IMG/VR virus record: IMGVR_UViG_3300036770_002429
Span: 1 to 37,035 of that record
Reading direction: 5' to 3' (one strand)
Source: a virus
DNA: 37,035 bases
Shown piece after piece: positions 17,454-26,839 of this stretch (position 1 is its first letter; each line of letters opens with the position of its first letter). The position numbers and the translations under genes are program-made. The notes beneath the pieces were generated by a model that saw only the letters and a list, made by a program, of their open reading frames with translations, searched no databases and was not told the DNA's origin.

Positions 17454-19664
17454 ATGAACGGCGAAGGCATTATGGCATTGCCCCAAGACATGAACACAGG
17501 GGCTGGCATGGGCGCAGAAAGTGCGGGGGGCATAAATGATTTGACTCCTTTTATCCAAGCACAAAACGCCTTAAAAGAAGTAGGCGCTAACAAGTTTAGT
17601 CGAGAGCTTCTCAGTGTAGGTGCAGAGCTAGATCCTGCTGAGGTTTCTGCCTTTCTTGATGAGATTCGTGCAGCGGGGCTTACAGAAGAGGACAAAGCGG
17701 CGCTTCGCGATGTTGTCGAGCGTGTCAAGGCCGATCCAAATAACTATCCAAAGATTCGTCAAGAGCTTGTGAACGAAGGAGTTCCGGACGACTTTCTTCC
17801 GGAAGTTTTTGATCCAGAATTCTTCGTTGCCCTAGAAATTGCCGTTGAAGCTGACACCACTATGGCGACTCGTGATGTCATGGCTGACATGCCTGTCCAA
17901 GGGTTTGCTCAAGGGGGCATTGTTGAATTGCCTCAAATGAAGGCGGTTGCTGCTGAACTGGCTCGGATGGGTCAGGGTGGCGACACAATTCTTGCTCACA
18001 TCACTCCGGGTGAGGCGGCTCTTCTCAAACGAGCCGGGGGTAGTGGAACAATCAACCCCTACACCGGACTTCCACAGTATATTAAAAAGCTTTGGAAAAA
18101 AGTAACGGGAGCCATTAAAAAGGTCGGAAAAGCAATTAAAAAGTTCGCTAAGAGCACTGTTGGAAGAATTGTTTTGACGGTCGCTCTTGGCGCTTTTCTT
18201 GGACCAGCGGCAGCGTCATTTTTGAATGTTACTAGTGTAGCGGGGGTAGCTGCTGTTTCGGCGGGTATTGGTTCTTTTAGTGCCAGTATTGCTGCTGGAG
18301 ATAAGTTTAAGGACGCACTGAGGGCAGGCGTTACCTCAGCCGCCGTTGCTGGTCTCGGAACCGCTGCTTACGGTGGTTTTACGGGTACTGATGTGACTTC
18401 TGCGGGGACTTACACAGGGCCTACGACGCTGGGTGAAACGTATGATTTCTACAAAGGTAAAGTAGACAATCTTTTGAGTACAACGCCAACCGGGACAGAG
18501 GCAGCAGCCGCACCTGCTCCTGGGACAGCGGCAGCCGAAGTAGGAACTGGGACCGCCGGTACGGCGGGCACGGCGACTGAACAGCTTGGCGCAGAGGGTG
18601 TTTCTGCTGTTACGCCTCCGGCTACGCCAACAGAAGCAATGATTCCGCCCCAAGGAACACCTGTTGCACCTCCGGGGGCTCCAGTTGAATCTACGATTAC
18701 CCCACAAGGCATAACAAGCCAAGTTGCTCCGCCAACTCCTGCGGGAACCACAGCTATTTCGTCGGAATACAACCCAAATCTGATAGATCCGGGGGCTCCA
18801 GGCTACGTATCTACTCCGGTATCGGGAACTCCTGCGACACCTCTTTCAGACCTTCAACCGCAATATGGAGAACCTGGGTTTGTAAGTCAGTACCCAACCA
18901 CCCAAGCAACAGGACAGGCTGCAGGGCAAGCCGCAGGAGAACCCGGCCTTTTTTCTCGCACTTTCTCGCCCTCAACACGCGCAGATATTGCGATGCAAGA
19001 AACCGTGACAAAAGCAAACACGCTTTTCCCCACGGATGCCGCTGCTCGTGAGTTGTATATCAAGGCAAACGCTCCAGGGGTCTTTACTAAGTACGGACCC
19101 ATAATGGCCGCTGGCCTTGGTGCCACATATCTTTTGGGCGGGATGGAAGGCAAACCGGCTGAAGACCCAGGGCTCATTGACCAAGGCTATACCGGCGAGG
19201 ACTATCTGCGCGAGAACGCAGACCAGTTTGGGCAGATTGCAATGCCGCAGACCTATTCTTACCAGTCCCTTGTGCCAACGCCAAGCGACTTTGGAAGAGT
19301 TCCTGTCTCTTCTCCTGGCACGATAGTCCCAACAGGGATCACGGCACTTCCCACCGCTCGAGCACTTGTACAAGAGTACAACCGTTCCGGGATGTACGGG
19401 GTGCCTGAGATCTATAGAGCAAAGAAGGGTTCCAGTCCGGAAGGCGTTACACACTTCCCGCGTAAAACGGGCCCGATTAACGGCCCAGGGACCGGGACTT
19501 CTGACTCGATTCCCGCAATGCTCTCTGATGGCGAGTTCGTGTTCACGGCCAAGGCAGTCCGCAACATGGGCGGTGGATCACGGCGCAAGGGCGCTGCACG
19601 TATGTACAAGATGATGAAGATGCTTGAGGGCGGTCCTGTTGGCATGGCATCGAAAAAGGGGTAA
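17454..19664 (+). CDS. Large internal virion (ejection-type) protein with cationic amphipathic helix
   Basis: The start chosen is ATG 17454, because GGAAAGGA lies 6-13 bases before it; a GTG at 17421 in frame has no such site. The protein has 736 residues. Residues ~30-150 are helical and acidic. At about 210-234 lies a Lys/hydrophobic amphipathic helix (IKKLWKKVTGAIKKVGKAIK) followed by a hydrophobic stretch to ~260 and another Ala/Gly-rich one, together like a membrane-inserting unit. The middle (~320-500) is Pro/Thr/Ala-rich. The end has NGPGTGTSDSIPAMLSDGEF and TAKAVRNMGGG, an ending I recognise from internal proteins of environmental phages. It probably leaves the head with the DNA to breach the host envelope. 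Confidence 0.6.
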   Translation: MNGEGIMALPQDMNTGAGMGAESAGGINDLTPFIQAQNALKEVGANKFSRELLSVGAELDPAEVSAFLDEIRAAGLTEEDKAALRDVVERVKADPNNYPKIRQELVNEGVPDDFLPEVFDPEFFVALEIAVEADTTMATRDVMADMPVQGFAQGGIVELPQMKAVAAELARMGQGGDTILAHITPGEAALLKRAGGSGTINPYTGLPQYIKKLWKKVTGAIKKVGKAIKKFAKSTVGRIVLTVALGAFLGPAAASFLNVTSVAGVAAVSAGIGSFSASIAAGDKFKDALRAGVTSAAVAGLGTAAYGGFTGTDVTSAGTYTGPTTLGETYDFYKGKVDNLLSTTPTGTEAAAAPAPGTAAAEVGTGTAGTAGTATEQLGAEGVSAVTPPATPTEAMIPPQGTPVAPPGAPVESTITPQGITSQVAPPTPAGTTAISSEYNPNLIDPGAPGYVSTPVSGTPATPLSDLQPQYGEPGFVSQYPTTQATGQAAGQAAGEPGLFSRTFSPSTRADIAMQETVTKANTLFPTDAAARELYIKANAPGVFTKYGPIMAAGLGATYLLGGMEGKPAEDPGLIDQGYTGEDYLRENADQFGQIAMPQTYSYQSLVPTPSDFGRVPVSSPGTIVPTGITALPTARALVQEYNRSGMYGVPEIYRAKKGSSPEGVTHFPRKTGPINGPGTGTSDSIPAMLSDGEFVFTAKAVRNMGGGSRRKGAARMYKMMKMLEGGPVGMASKKG

Positions 19665-19667
19665 TAA

Positions 19668-21272
19668 ATGGCTGAAATCACCGAACAGATAGTCCGCGAA
19701 GCCCCAGAAATTGAGGCCGAAAAGCTATTCCTGATACGTCAGGCGCGGAGGCTTGCAGAAGATCAAGGGTTTGCTTCTAGGCTTCCTGGCTATCAAGTAG
19801 CAGGCTTTGCCCAGCCGCAGATTACGGCTCAAAACGCTGCGGTTGCTCAAGGGATTGGGGCGTTCATGCCTTACATCTCCGCTGCTAATCAGGCCATTGG
19901 TCAAGGATATGGGACCACGGCTGAGGCAGCAGATGTGCTTCGAGGGGCGGACACGCGGCAGCAGTTCACGGACGCCCAGCGCGCTATGCAGCAGGCTGGA
20001 CTCGCTACTGCAGGCGTCACCAGTGGCATGCCGCAGATCGGCGCTGGTTATCAACTCTTGGATGCTGCAGCACAACGTGCTCTTGCTTCTGATGTGACGG
20101 GCCGTCTTGGCACTGCTTACTCTGGCCTGGGCGCAGGGCTCGGTTCTTTGGGCATGGCCCAACAGATGGCAGGCGCGTCTGCTCAAGCAGATCTCTATCC
20201 TGCCATGCAACAGTTAGGCGTTGGCTCTCAGCTTGTAGGCGCAGGCGCACAACAAACGATGGGCGCAGGTGGTATGTACGACCCCCGTTCTGCTGCGGCG
20301 TTCATGAACCCGTATCAGCAGGCTGTCACGCAGCAAGCTCTACAGGAGATGCGTCGACAGGGCGATATCGCACGTCAAGGTCAGGCAGCACAAGCGGTTC
20401 GGGCAGGCGCGTTTGGCGGCACTCGTGAGGGTGTTCAACGTGCCGAGATGGAGCGTGGCCTGCAAGATGTCATGTCTCAGCGGATCTTCCAAGACTACGC
20501 ACAAAACTACGCCCAAGCTCAACAGGCTTCGATGGCTGCACAAGAAGCTGCTCGTCAGCGTCAGCTTGGCATTGGTCAGGCGCTTACTGGCGCTGGTGCT
20601 CAACAGGCTGGCATTGGTCAGACCCTGGGTCAGTTAGGCTTGTCTCAAGCAGGACTGGGCCAACAAGCAGCAGGCCTTTATGCACAGACCGCCGGTCAGT
20701 ATGGGCAGTTGGCGGGTCAGCAGGCAGGGATCGCGGCTCAAGAATCAGCGATTCAGCAGTCGATTGCAAACGCCCTGGCGCAGCAGGCCGGACAACGTGG
20801 CGCGCTGGCAGGACAGCAGGCAGGAATCTACGGTCAACAGGCTGGGCTCTTGCAAAACCTTGGTCAAGGCATCGGGTCTCTTGCTGGTCAGCAGTTTGGA
20901 ATTGGTCAAGCAACCGCTTCTGGTCTTGGCGCGCTTGGTGGTCAGCTTGGTCAGCTTGGTATTCAACAGGCTGCTCTTGGTCAGACTGCACAAGCTTTGC
21001 AGCAGGGCGATATCAACTTCCTGTACAACATCGGCCAGTCGCAGCAGGCGCTCAACCAGCAGGTTCTGGACGCGCAGCGCGCTACTGCAATGCAACAGCT
21101 TTACGCACCGTACCAGCAAGCAGCTTTCCTCTCCGACATACAGAAGGGCGCTCCGTCCACGCAAATGGCAACGGCGGCGGCAAGTTCGGCGCAACCGAGT
21201 CCTTTCCAACAGGTTGTTGGAACCGGCCTTGGAGCATTGGCTACTGCAGCAGGCGTACAGAAACTTTTCTAA
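19668..21272 (+). CDS. Internal virion protein with Gln/Ala/Gly-rich repeats
   Basis: The protein has 534 residues. A charged helix (1-35) leads into a Gly/Ala/Gln-rich helical body. Residues 211-263 hold FMNPYQQAV, a helix, and AVRAGAFGGTREGVQRAE, a block typical of phage injection or internal proteins. From about 298 to 442 the sequence is built of short phased repeats such as LAGQQAGI, YGQQAGL, LGQLGLSQAGLG, which would give Gly-zipper-like helices able to pack in or across a membrane. It ends in a short hydrophobic helix (GTGLGALATAAGVQKLF). It is likely co-ejected with its neighbours. No enzymatic motif is visible. Confidence 0.6.
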   Translation: MAEITEQIVREAPEIEAEKLFLIRQARRLAEDQGFASRLPGYQVAGFAQPQITAQNAAVAQGIGAFMPYISAANQAIGQGYGTTAEAADVLRGADTRQQFTDAQRAMQQAGLATAGVTSGMPQIGAGYQLLDAAAQRALASDVTGRLGTAYSGLGAGLGSLGMAQQMAGASAQADLYPAMQQLGVGSQLVGAGAQQTMGAGGMYDPRSAAAFMNPYQQAVTQQALQEMRRQGDIARQGQAAQAVRAGAFGGTREGVQRAEMERGLQDVMSQRIFQDYAQNYAQAQQASMAAQEAARQRQLGIGQALTGAGAQQAGIGQTLGQLGLSQAGLGQQAAGLYAQTAGQYGQLAGQQAGIAAQESAIQQSIANALAQQAGQRGALAGQQAGIYGQQAGLLQNLGQGIGSLAGQQFGIGQATASGLGALGGQLGQLGIQQAALGQTAQALQQGDINFLYNIGQSQQALNQQVLDAQRATAMQQLYAPYQQAAFLSDIQKGAPSTQMATAAASSAQPSPFQQVVGTGLGALATAAGVQKLF

Positions 21273-21281
21273 GAGGCACAC

Positions 21282-23690
21282 ATGGCAAAGAGCAAAGTCC
21301 TAAATCGCCCGATGTTCAAAGGCGCTATGCCCGACGAGCCGGTAATGGATGTAGACGTAGAAAACGTCGGCATCATGCAAGGGTTCAAGGATCTCTTCAA
21401 CGATGACGAAGAGGAAATGGACGAGGATGAAATGGAGATGGGTCAAGTCATGGGCCGCACTCCTGACTCGCCTGAGATTCTGATGAACAATCTCCGTGGC
21501 GATATGCGCTCCATCGATGCTCGTCGTGACGAGCTTGCTGACCTAGTCGGATATCAGGCCGCAGAAGAGACGCCCGAGTCGGTGCTTGCGATGCTTCAGC
21601 CGGTGCTGGCCCAACAGGGAGGAATCGGCGCGCTTCCCATGCCAGGAGCCATGCCTCCCGGACCACCCCCAGGCATGCCGCCTGGAATGCCTCCGCCTGA
21701 GATGGGTGGAATGCTGCCCCCTGAAATGATGCCTCCTCCAGGAGCCATGCCTCCCGGACCCCCGCCTCCTGAGGCTGGTGGCATTGGTGGTTTGCCTATT
21801 GGAATGGCCGAGGGAGGAGAGGTAGCCTCAAATTTTACCGAGGGAAGCCCCGTTAGACGGATATTTAGGAAGTTAGGCAGAGGACCGGGACAAACTGTTT
21901 CAGAAGGTACCGTGGTTCCTTCTGAGGAACGTATTGCAGAAGATCCTGTAGTTCCTTCGGGAGAATCCTCTACAAGCATAGGCGGCTTTCTTACTCGTTC
22001 TCGCAGACGAAAGGAAGAAGAGGCCCGTAAGCTTCAAGAGTTACAGGCGCGTCTTGCCATGCGCGGCCAGGACTACATCCGTCAAAACCCACAGCTATTC
22101 ACGGGCTCTTTTGGGACGCCTTACTACAACGCCAACTACAACCCCCTCGTTCCTACGCTGAACATGGCTAAGGGCGGGATGGTTCAGTATTTCCAAGAAG
22201 GATCTGATGAGGAAGGCGTGACCCCTGTAGAAGATTCTTCCTCAGGTTTTGCTGATCTTCCGATGGACCTTAGGCAACAAGCGCGAGACGAGGTTGTCTC
22301 TTTCCTTACACGGCAGCCTGCTAATGTTCCTGCCTTGCGCCCTTTAGCAGAGGCGCGCGCTAAGGAATATGCAGACATTCTTGGCAGCAACAAAGAAGCT
22401 ACGCAAGCACAACTACTCCTGGAGCTCGGACAACGGGCCTTTGGCTACGCCGCTAACGTAGACGAACAGGGCCGTCCGCTTAAGGGCAGTCAGTTTGCTC
22501 GGTTGGCTGGAGCCGTTCGTACATTGCCCGGAACTGTTGCCAAGTATGCTGGTGAGATCCAAAAAGAAGAGCGCGCTCTCAAGCTTGCTGGAATTCAGGC
22601 TGCTGAAAAAGAGCGTGAAGCAATTCGTGACGCTAACTCTAAGCTCATCGAAAGCCAGCGTAAGAGCTTTACAGAGATTGCTAAGAAGTCTGGTGGCACT
22701 GACTCACTCTTCGGCAAAGGTGCCTGGGAATGGCGCGTGGTCAACACGCCAAACCTCTTGGCCCGTTATGCGGCAGGCGAGACGGATGATGAGCAGACCA
22801 ATCTTGTTGACTCGGCGATCACGAAGCTTTCTCAGCCACGTGTAGAAAACCGTGTTGATCCTGATACGAACCTTCCTTATCAGGTAAGCATTCCGCCTAC
22901 ATTGCCTTCTTTTGTCACGCAAGCTCGTGATGCACGGAAGGGATTAGCTGCCCCTGCTGCTCCAAAAGCAACAGGACGGACAGAAGCAGCGCCTACAGCG
23001 CCTGCTGCTGGAGCAGCTACCGCTGCTCCTGCTGACGTAGGGGCTGGAATCCAACCGGCTGCGCCTAGCGGGACAGGACTTCTTCCTGGCGTTACTCCAA
23101 CCGGGGGAGGAAACTTGCCTCCCAGTATGCGCGGACCAAAGCCCACAGTCGAGGCCCCAGGAACACCTGGAGCGCTCACTGGACGAACTTTGTGGAGCAT
23201 GAGCACAAACATCACTGGTCCTGGATCAGCAGTAACTGGAGCCATTTCTCAAATTCCAGGGCTTGGTGGAACTTTCCCCGAGGTGACGCAGGCTCGCAGT
23301 TTGGCCGTGCAAGAAGTTGAAAACCTCATTGAAGCCTTCATTAAGAGTAAACAGGCAGGAGTCAAAGAGCAGGAAAGGCTTCGCTCTGTTTATGCAGTTG
23401 GCCCAAGGTTTATTGATGATCCTGCTGCATATAGGGATAGATTAATTGCTATTGACGAAGAATTGGGTCGAGATCTAAATCTCGCTAAACAAATGGCAAA
23501 AAACGAGGAGCTATCTAGTGCAGATAGACAGGCAGCACGACGAACACTTGTCTTGGGGCAAAAGTTAAGGTCAAATTTGGGCGTTCCTCTTCGTGTATAT
23601 AGCGAAGAAGATATAGTAGGGCTTCCCCCTGGAACTGAGGTTCTCTGGTATGGCATACAACCAGCTAGGGTTCCTGAAAGGAAAAAGTAA
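21282..23690 (+). CDS. Large internal virion-type protein with acidic and Pro/Met-rich N-terminus
   Basis: The protein has 802 residues and starts after an AAGAGGC site. It has a basic start (MAKSKVLNRPMFKG), an acidic cluster at 40-53, the segment PEILMNNLRGDMRSIDARRDELADLVG (given in parts: PEILMNNLRGDM, RSIDARRDELADLVG, 64-90), and a Pro/Met/Gly-rich linker at 117-170. The form MA(E/K)GG-V-F-EGS occurs twice (about 175-189 and again near 293-307). Helical regions follow (~325-480), then an Ala/Pro linker (~560-640) and a charged helical C-terminus. No enzyme motif was found. Its place between other internal proteins suggests a role inside the head or in ejection. The stop overlaps the next ATG by one base. 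Confidence 0.55.
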   Translation: MAKSKVLNRPMFKGAMPDEPVMDVDVENVGIMQGFKDLFNDDEEEMDEDEMEMGQVMGRTPDSPEILMNNLRGDMRSIDARRDELADLVGYQAAEETPESVLAMLQPVLAQQGGIGALPMPGAMPPGPPPGMPPGMPPPEMGGMLPPEMMPPPGAMPPGPPPPEAGGIGGLPIGMAEGGEVASNFTEGSPVRRIFRKLGRGPGQTVSEGTVVPSEERIAEDPVVPSGESSTSIGGFLTRSRRRKEEEARKLQELQARLAMRGQDYIRQNPQLFTGSFGTPYYNANYNPLVPTLNMAKGGMVQYFQEGSDEEGVTPVEDSSSGFADLPMDLRQQARDEVVSFLTRQPANVPALRPLAEARAKEYADILGSNKEATQAQLLLELGQRAFGYAANVDEQGRPLKGSQFARLAGAVRTLPGTVAKYAGEIQKEERALKLAGIQAAEKEREAIRDANSKLIESQRKSFTEIAKKSGGTDSLFGKGAWEWRVVNTPNLLARYAAGETDDEQTNLVDSAITKLSQPRVENRVDPDTNLPYQVSIPPTLPSFVTQARDARKGLAAPAAPKATGRTEAAPTAPAAGAATAAPADVGAGIQPAAPSGTGLLPGVTPTGGGNLPPSMRGPKPTVEAPGTPGALTGRTLWSMSTNITGPGSAVTGAISQIPGLGGTFPEVTQARSLAVQEVENLIEAFIKSKQAGVKEQERLRSVYAVGPRFIDDPAAYRDRLIAIDEELGRDLNLAKQMAKNEELSSADRQAARRTLVLGQKLRSNLGVPLRVYSEEDIVGLPPGTEVLWYGIQPARVPERKK

Positions 23691-26600
23691 TGAACACGCC
23701 TCCTCTTCCTGAAGGGCTTGAACCAATCCGAGAAGGGATTGGGGGAAGCCTGTCTGAAACAGTTATCGAACCTTTTAAAAGCACTGTTCCTCCATTGCCA
23801 GCGGGGCTTGTTGCTTCAGATCCAACTTTAGGCGAAAAGGCAGAACAAATCGCCATCGGAACCGCAGAAGGCGGAGTTCGTGGCCTAACTACACTAGGCA
23901 GTGGCCTTCTTGGCGGCAAGTACGGTGCGACGCTTGGTGGAGCAATAGCCGGTCCTCCCGGTGCCGTTATTGGAGGAACCACTGGTTTCTTGGGTGGATT
24001 GACCGCCGGATTTCTGGCGTCTGAGGAGCTTGGTGATCTCTTCCCTGGAGTACCCAGAGAGGATCTGGCCCCCTACCGTGAAGGTGCCAAGACCTTTGGC
24101 GAATCGATGTCGATGTACCCCGTTGCCTTTGGCATCCCTCAAATGACTGCTAACCGCGTTGGACGGTTCTTATCCGCGATGGGCGAATCTGCTCGTGCTC
24201 GTCCTATTGCCACTGGGGTCGCTACTACGTTGAGTAGCACCGGAGCAGGACTAGGTGGAGGCATGGCCGAAGCCTACGCACCAGGAAGTCCTGGTGTGCG
24301 CCTAGGAGCAGAGATTGCTGGCGCTATCATTTTCCCGTCGCCACTTGTTTTGGCAACTAATGCGGCTGGAACGGGCTACGACTTTGCAAAGAACATCATT
24401 GGTCAGTTTTCTGGAAACACTAGAGAAGCCCGTGCCGGTACGCTTCTTCGTAATGCTTTGGAAGAAGCAGGAGAAGATGTTGACGAGATCGTGCGTAAGC
24501 TGTCGCAGCCCACGCCTCTCGACCCACGGACCAGGACACCTATTCAACCAACCGCAGGGCAGAAGACCGGCGTTCCTGTTCTCAATGCTATTGAAAAGAC
24601 GCTTGCCAACGCACATGCGAAGTACGGTGGCCTGAATAAAGAACAAGGTGAGAAGGCCTTCCAGGCTTACCAACTTGTCATCGAACGACTCAAAGACATC
24701 GGCGACCCGCAGTCTCTGCGAAAGGCAGCAGAGCTTGAGGCCCAGTACTTTGATCAGCAACTGCAAAGCCGAATCGATCTTGCCGAGCTTGAAGCTGCTC
24801 AGACCATTTCGCGGATTAGCAAAGACACACCTGCGGCACGACAGCAGATTGGTCAGATTATCCGTGGCAATGTGGAAGAGGCTCTAAGACAAGCTCGTGT
24901 TGTTGAGAAAGAGCTTTGGAGTAATGCTTATAAAGCAAGTTTTAAAACCAACACGGCAGGTGACCTTGTTCAACGGAAAGTACGGCCAAACAACATTGTG
25001 ATGTCCTACGTTGATCGCGTCTCACAGATCAATCCCGCTTTTGTGAACGACCTTGTTCCGCCTTCTGTACAAAATGCGATGCGGAACTTGGGTGTTACGG
25101 ACAAGACCATCCAACAATATCGTCTTGGTCGTCGAACTCAAGAGTTTTTGGAATCTGGTTCTGTTCCGACAGAGTTCATGCCCAAGGGCATCAAGCCTGT
25201 AGAGGTGTCGGATCTTGTCGACCTTCGCAGTAACCTTCTTGAACTTGCCCGTAAGTCTTCTTCTCAAGGGGACAACTCAGCAGCCAGTCTCTTTGGCAAT
25301 CTTGCCGAAGAATCCCTGGAGGCTTTGAGCCGTGTGGACAACAAGGCTTATGACAAGGCCAGGATGTTCTCTCGGTCATTGAATGACACCTTCACACGTT
25401 CATTTGCTGGAGACATGCAGCGCACCGCACCGAGCGGGGCAGAGAGAATGCCGGTAGAGATCCTTGTCTCACGGGCCTTTACCTCTAATGCTGACCTCAC
25501 TGCCATGCGGATGCAGGAGATTGAAGAAGCTGTTGGGTTCATGGAAAAAGCCCAACGCGACATGGCTACTCAATTTCCCCGTAGTCCTGAGGCCGCTGCG
25601 CTTCAAGACCTCATCCCTTTTACACGCGAACAGGTTGCTTCGACTACAGAAGCCCAGGCACGAGCTTTACGCCTGATCGCAGCTAACTATGTTGATCCCA
25701 CTACTGGTCGCTTGAATGCCCCTGCGCTTGCTCGTTGGGCAACACAAAACAAGGCTACTTTAGATCGTCTTGGTATTAGCCAAGACCTTAGTAATGCCAC
25801 CGTAGCAGAGAACACTCTCAAGCTTCTTGGCGATCCTAATAGTGCAGCAAGTAAGGCCATTCGTAACCAGCAAGCATTTGCTCGTTTGCTTGAGTTTGAA
25901 AACGGTTCTATGGCCGTGGCCGATGCTCTGCGGAGTAATTTCCCGCTTAAGAGCATGAACAACCTTGTCAAGATCGCCCAAAAGGGTGGGCCAGAGGCTG
26001 TTGCGGGTCTTAAATCGGCTGTTTATGACTACGCTTTTAACGCGGCAACCAACCGTAATGGCGTAATGAGCCCCACGGTCCTTGAGCAGATCTTCTTCAA
26101 ACCTCTTGCTCAAAACCAACCCTCTGTTGCCAAGGTACTTCGTAGCCAGGGTTTGATGAGCTTGTCAGAAGAAAAGAATCTTCGCCGCTTGATCAACCCA
26201 ATGAAGCGGGTCGAGGAAGCGATGAAGAGCGGCAGCCGTGAGAGCATGGAAGAGGTCATCGGTGTAACGTCACCCTTAACAGACGTAGCCCTTCGTGTGA
26301 TGGGTTCTGCTGGAGCGGGAATGCTTGCGCCTAGCGGACCAGGATCCCTCATCGCTGCCTCTGCGGGTTCCCGTTTCACGCGCAAGATCTTCGATCAAAT
26401 GCCAAAGCTTTCGCTTACCCGAATGATTGAGGACGCAACCCAGGATCCAAAGTTGATGGCGATGCTTCTGCAAAAGGCACCTCCTATCTCTGGGCAACAA
26501 CGCGGTCTGGCAAGAAACCTTCATGGCTACCTTTTCGCTGCCGGTTACAATCGAGCCGCTTACGAGGAGCCAACAGAAGAGGTTCCCGCTACGCCAACCA

Positions 26601-26839
26601 CGGGCATGCCTGCTTCACAGTTACTGCGCCAACTTCCCCCTGCGCCACAGACCACGGGAGTTCCTGGGCTAAGAAGCGCACCGAGTGTCACGCCTCAAGG
26701 ACCACGGCCCGGGCCGGTAGCTCCACCTGCTGCACCAGCAATGCCTGGACAGCAGCCACAGCAGCCAAACAGCAGGCAGATGCTTCAGTCCTTGTTCCCG
26801 TTTGATACAACCTTGCGCGCCGGATCGCCTCTCCAATAG
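23690..26839 (+). CDS. Very large internal virion / ejection protein (1049 aa)
   Basis: This is the longest gene of the window. A Pro-rich start (1-45) is followed by a Gly-rich hydrophobic region at about 58-112 (LLGGKYGATLGGAIAGPPGA, GGTTGFLGGLTAGFLA) like a membrane-inserting Gly-zipper. The rest, ~240-960, is mainly charged helix with no enzyme motif that I can see. The last ~75 residues are Pro/Gln-rich. Length, helicity and position resemble T7 gp16-like internal core proteins, although no transglycosylase motif is evident. Its 3' end overlaps by 55 bp the 3' end of the minus-strand nuclease gene. Confidence 0.55.
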   Translation: MNTPPLPEGLEPIREGIGGSLSETVIEPFKSTVPPLPAGLVASDPTLGEKAEQIAIGTAEGGVRGLTTLGSGLLGGKYGATLGGAIAGPPGAVIGGTTGFLGGLTAGFLASEELGDLFPGVPREDLAPYREGAKTFGESMSMYPVAFGIPQMTANRVGRFLSAMGESARARPIATGVATTLSSTGAGLGGGMAEAYAPGSPGVRLGAEIAGAIIFPSPLVLATNAAGTGYDFAKNIIGQFSGNTREARAGTLLRNALEEAGEDVDEIVRKLSQPTPLDPRTRTPIQPTAGQKTGVPVLNAIEKTLANAHAKYGGLNKEQGEKAFQAYQLVIERLKDIGDPQSLRKAAELEAQYFDQQLQSRIDLAELEAAQTISRISKDTPAARQQIGQIIRGNVEEALRQARVVEKELWSNAYKASFKTNTAGDLVQRKVRPNNIVMSYVDRVSQINPAFVNDLVPPSVQNAMRNLGVTDKTIQQYRLGRRTQEFLESGSVPTEFMPKGIKPVEVSDLVDLRSNLLELARKSSSQGDNSAASLFGNLAEESLEALSRVDNKAYDKARMFSRSLNDTFTRSFAGDMQRTAPSGAERMPVEILVSRAFTSNADLTAMRMQEIEEAVGFMEKAQRDMATQFPRSPEAAALQDLIPFTREQVASTTEAQARALRLIAANYVDPTTGRLNAPALARWATQNKATLDRLGISQDLSNATVAENTLKLLGDPNSAASKAIRNQQAFARLLEFENGSMAVADALRSNFPLKSMNNLVKIAQKGGPEAVAGLKSAVYDYAFNAATNRNGVMSPTVLEQIFFKPLAQNQPSVAKVLRSQGLMSLSEEKNLRRLINPMKRVEEAMKSGSRESMEEVIGVTSPLTDVALRVMGSAGAGMLAPSGPGSLIAASAGSRFTRKIFDQMPKLSLTRMIEDATQDPKLMAMLLQKAPPISGQQRGLARNLHGYLFAAGYNRAAYEEPTEEVPATPTTGMPASQLLRQLPPAPQTTGVPGLRSAPSVTPQGPRPGPVAPPAAPAMPGQQPQQPNSRQMLQSLFPFDTTLRAGSPLQ

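Noticed and set aside
17421-19664. GTG 17421 as the start of the internal virion protein
   Set aside because: There is no ribosome site before it, while ATG 17454 has GGAAAGGA at the right distance.
20680-21303. 207-codon plus-strand frame inside the Gln-rich internal protein gene
   Set aside because: It is a shadow frame of the repetitive gene, Arg/Ser-rich with no start signal.
21353-21500. RGD motif in the acidic N-terminal part of the 802-residue protein as a cell-adhesion signal
   Set aside because: A three-residue match is expected by chance and integrin-type binding has no meaning for a phage internal protein.
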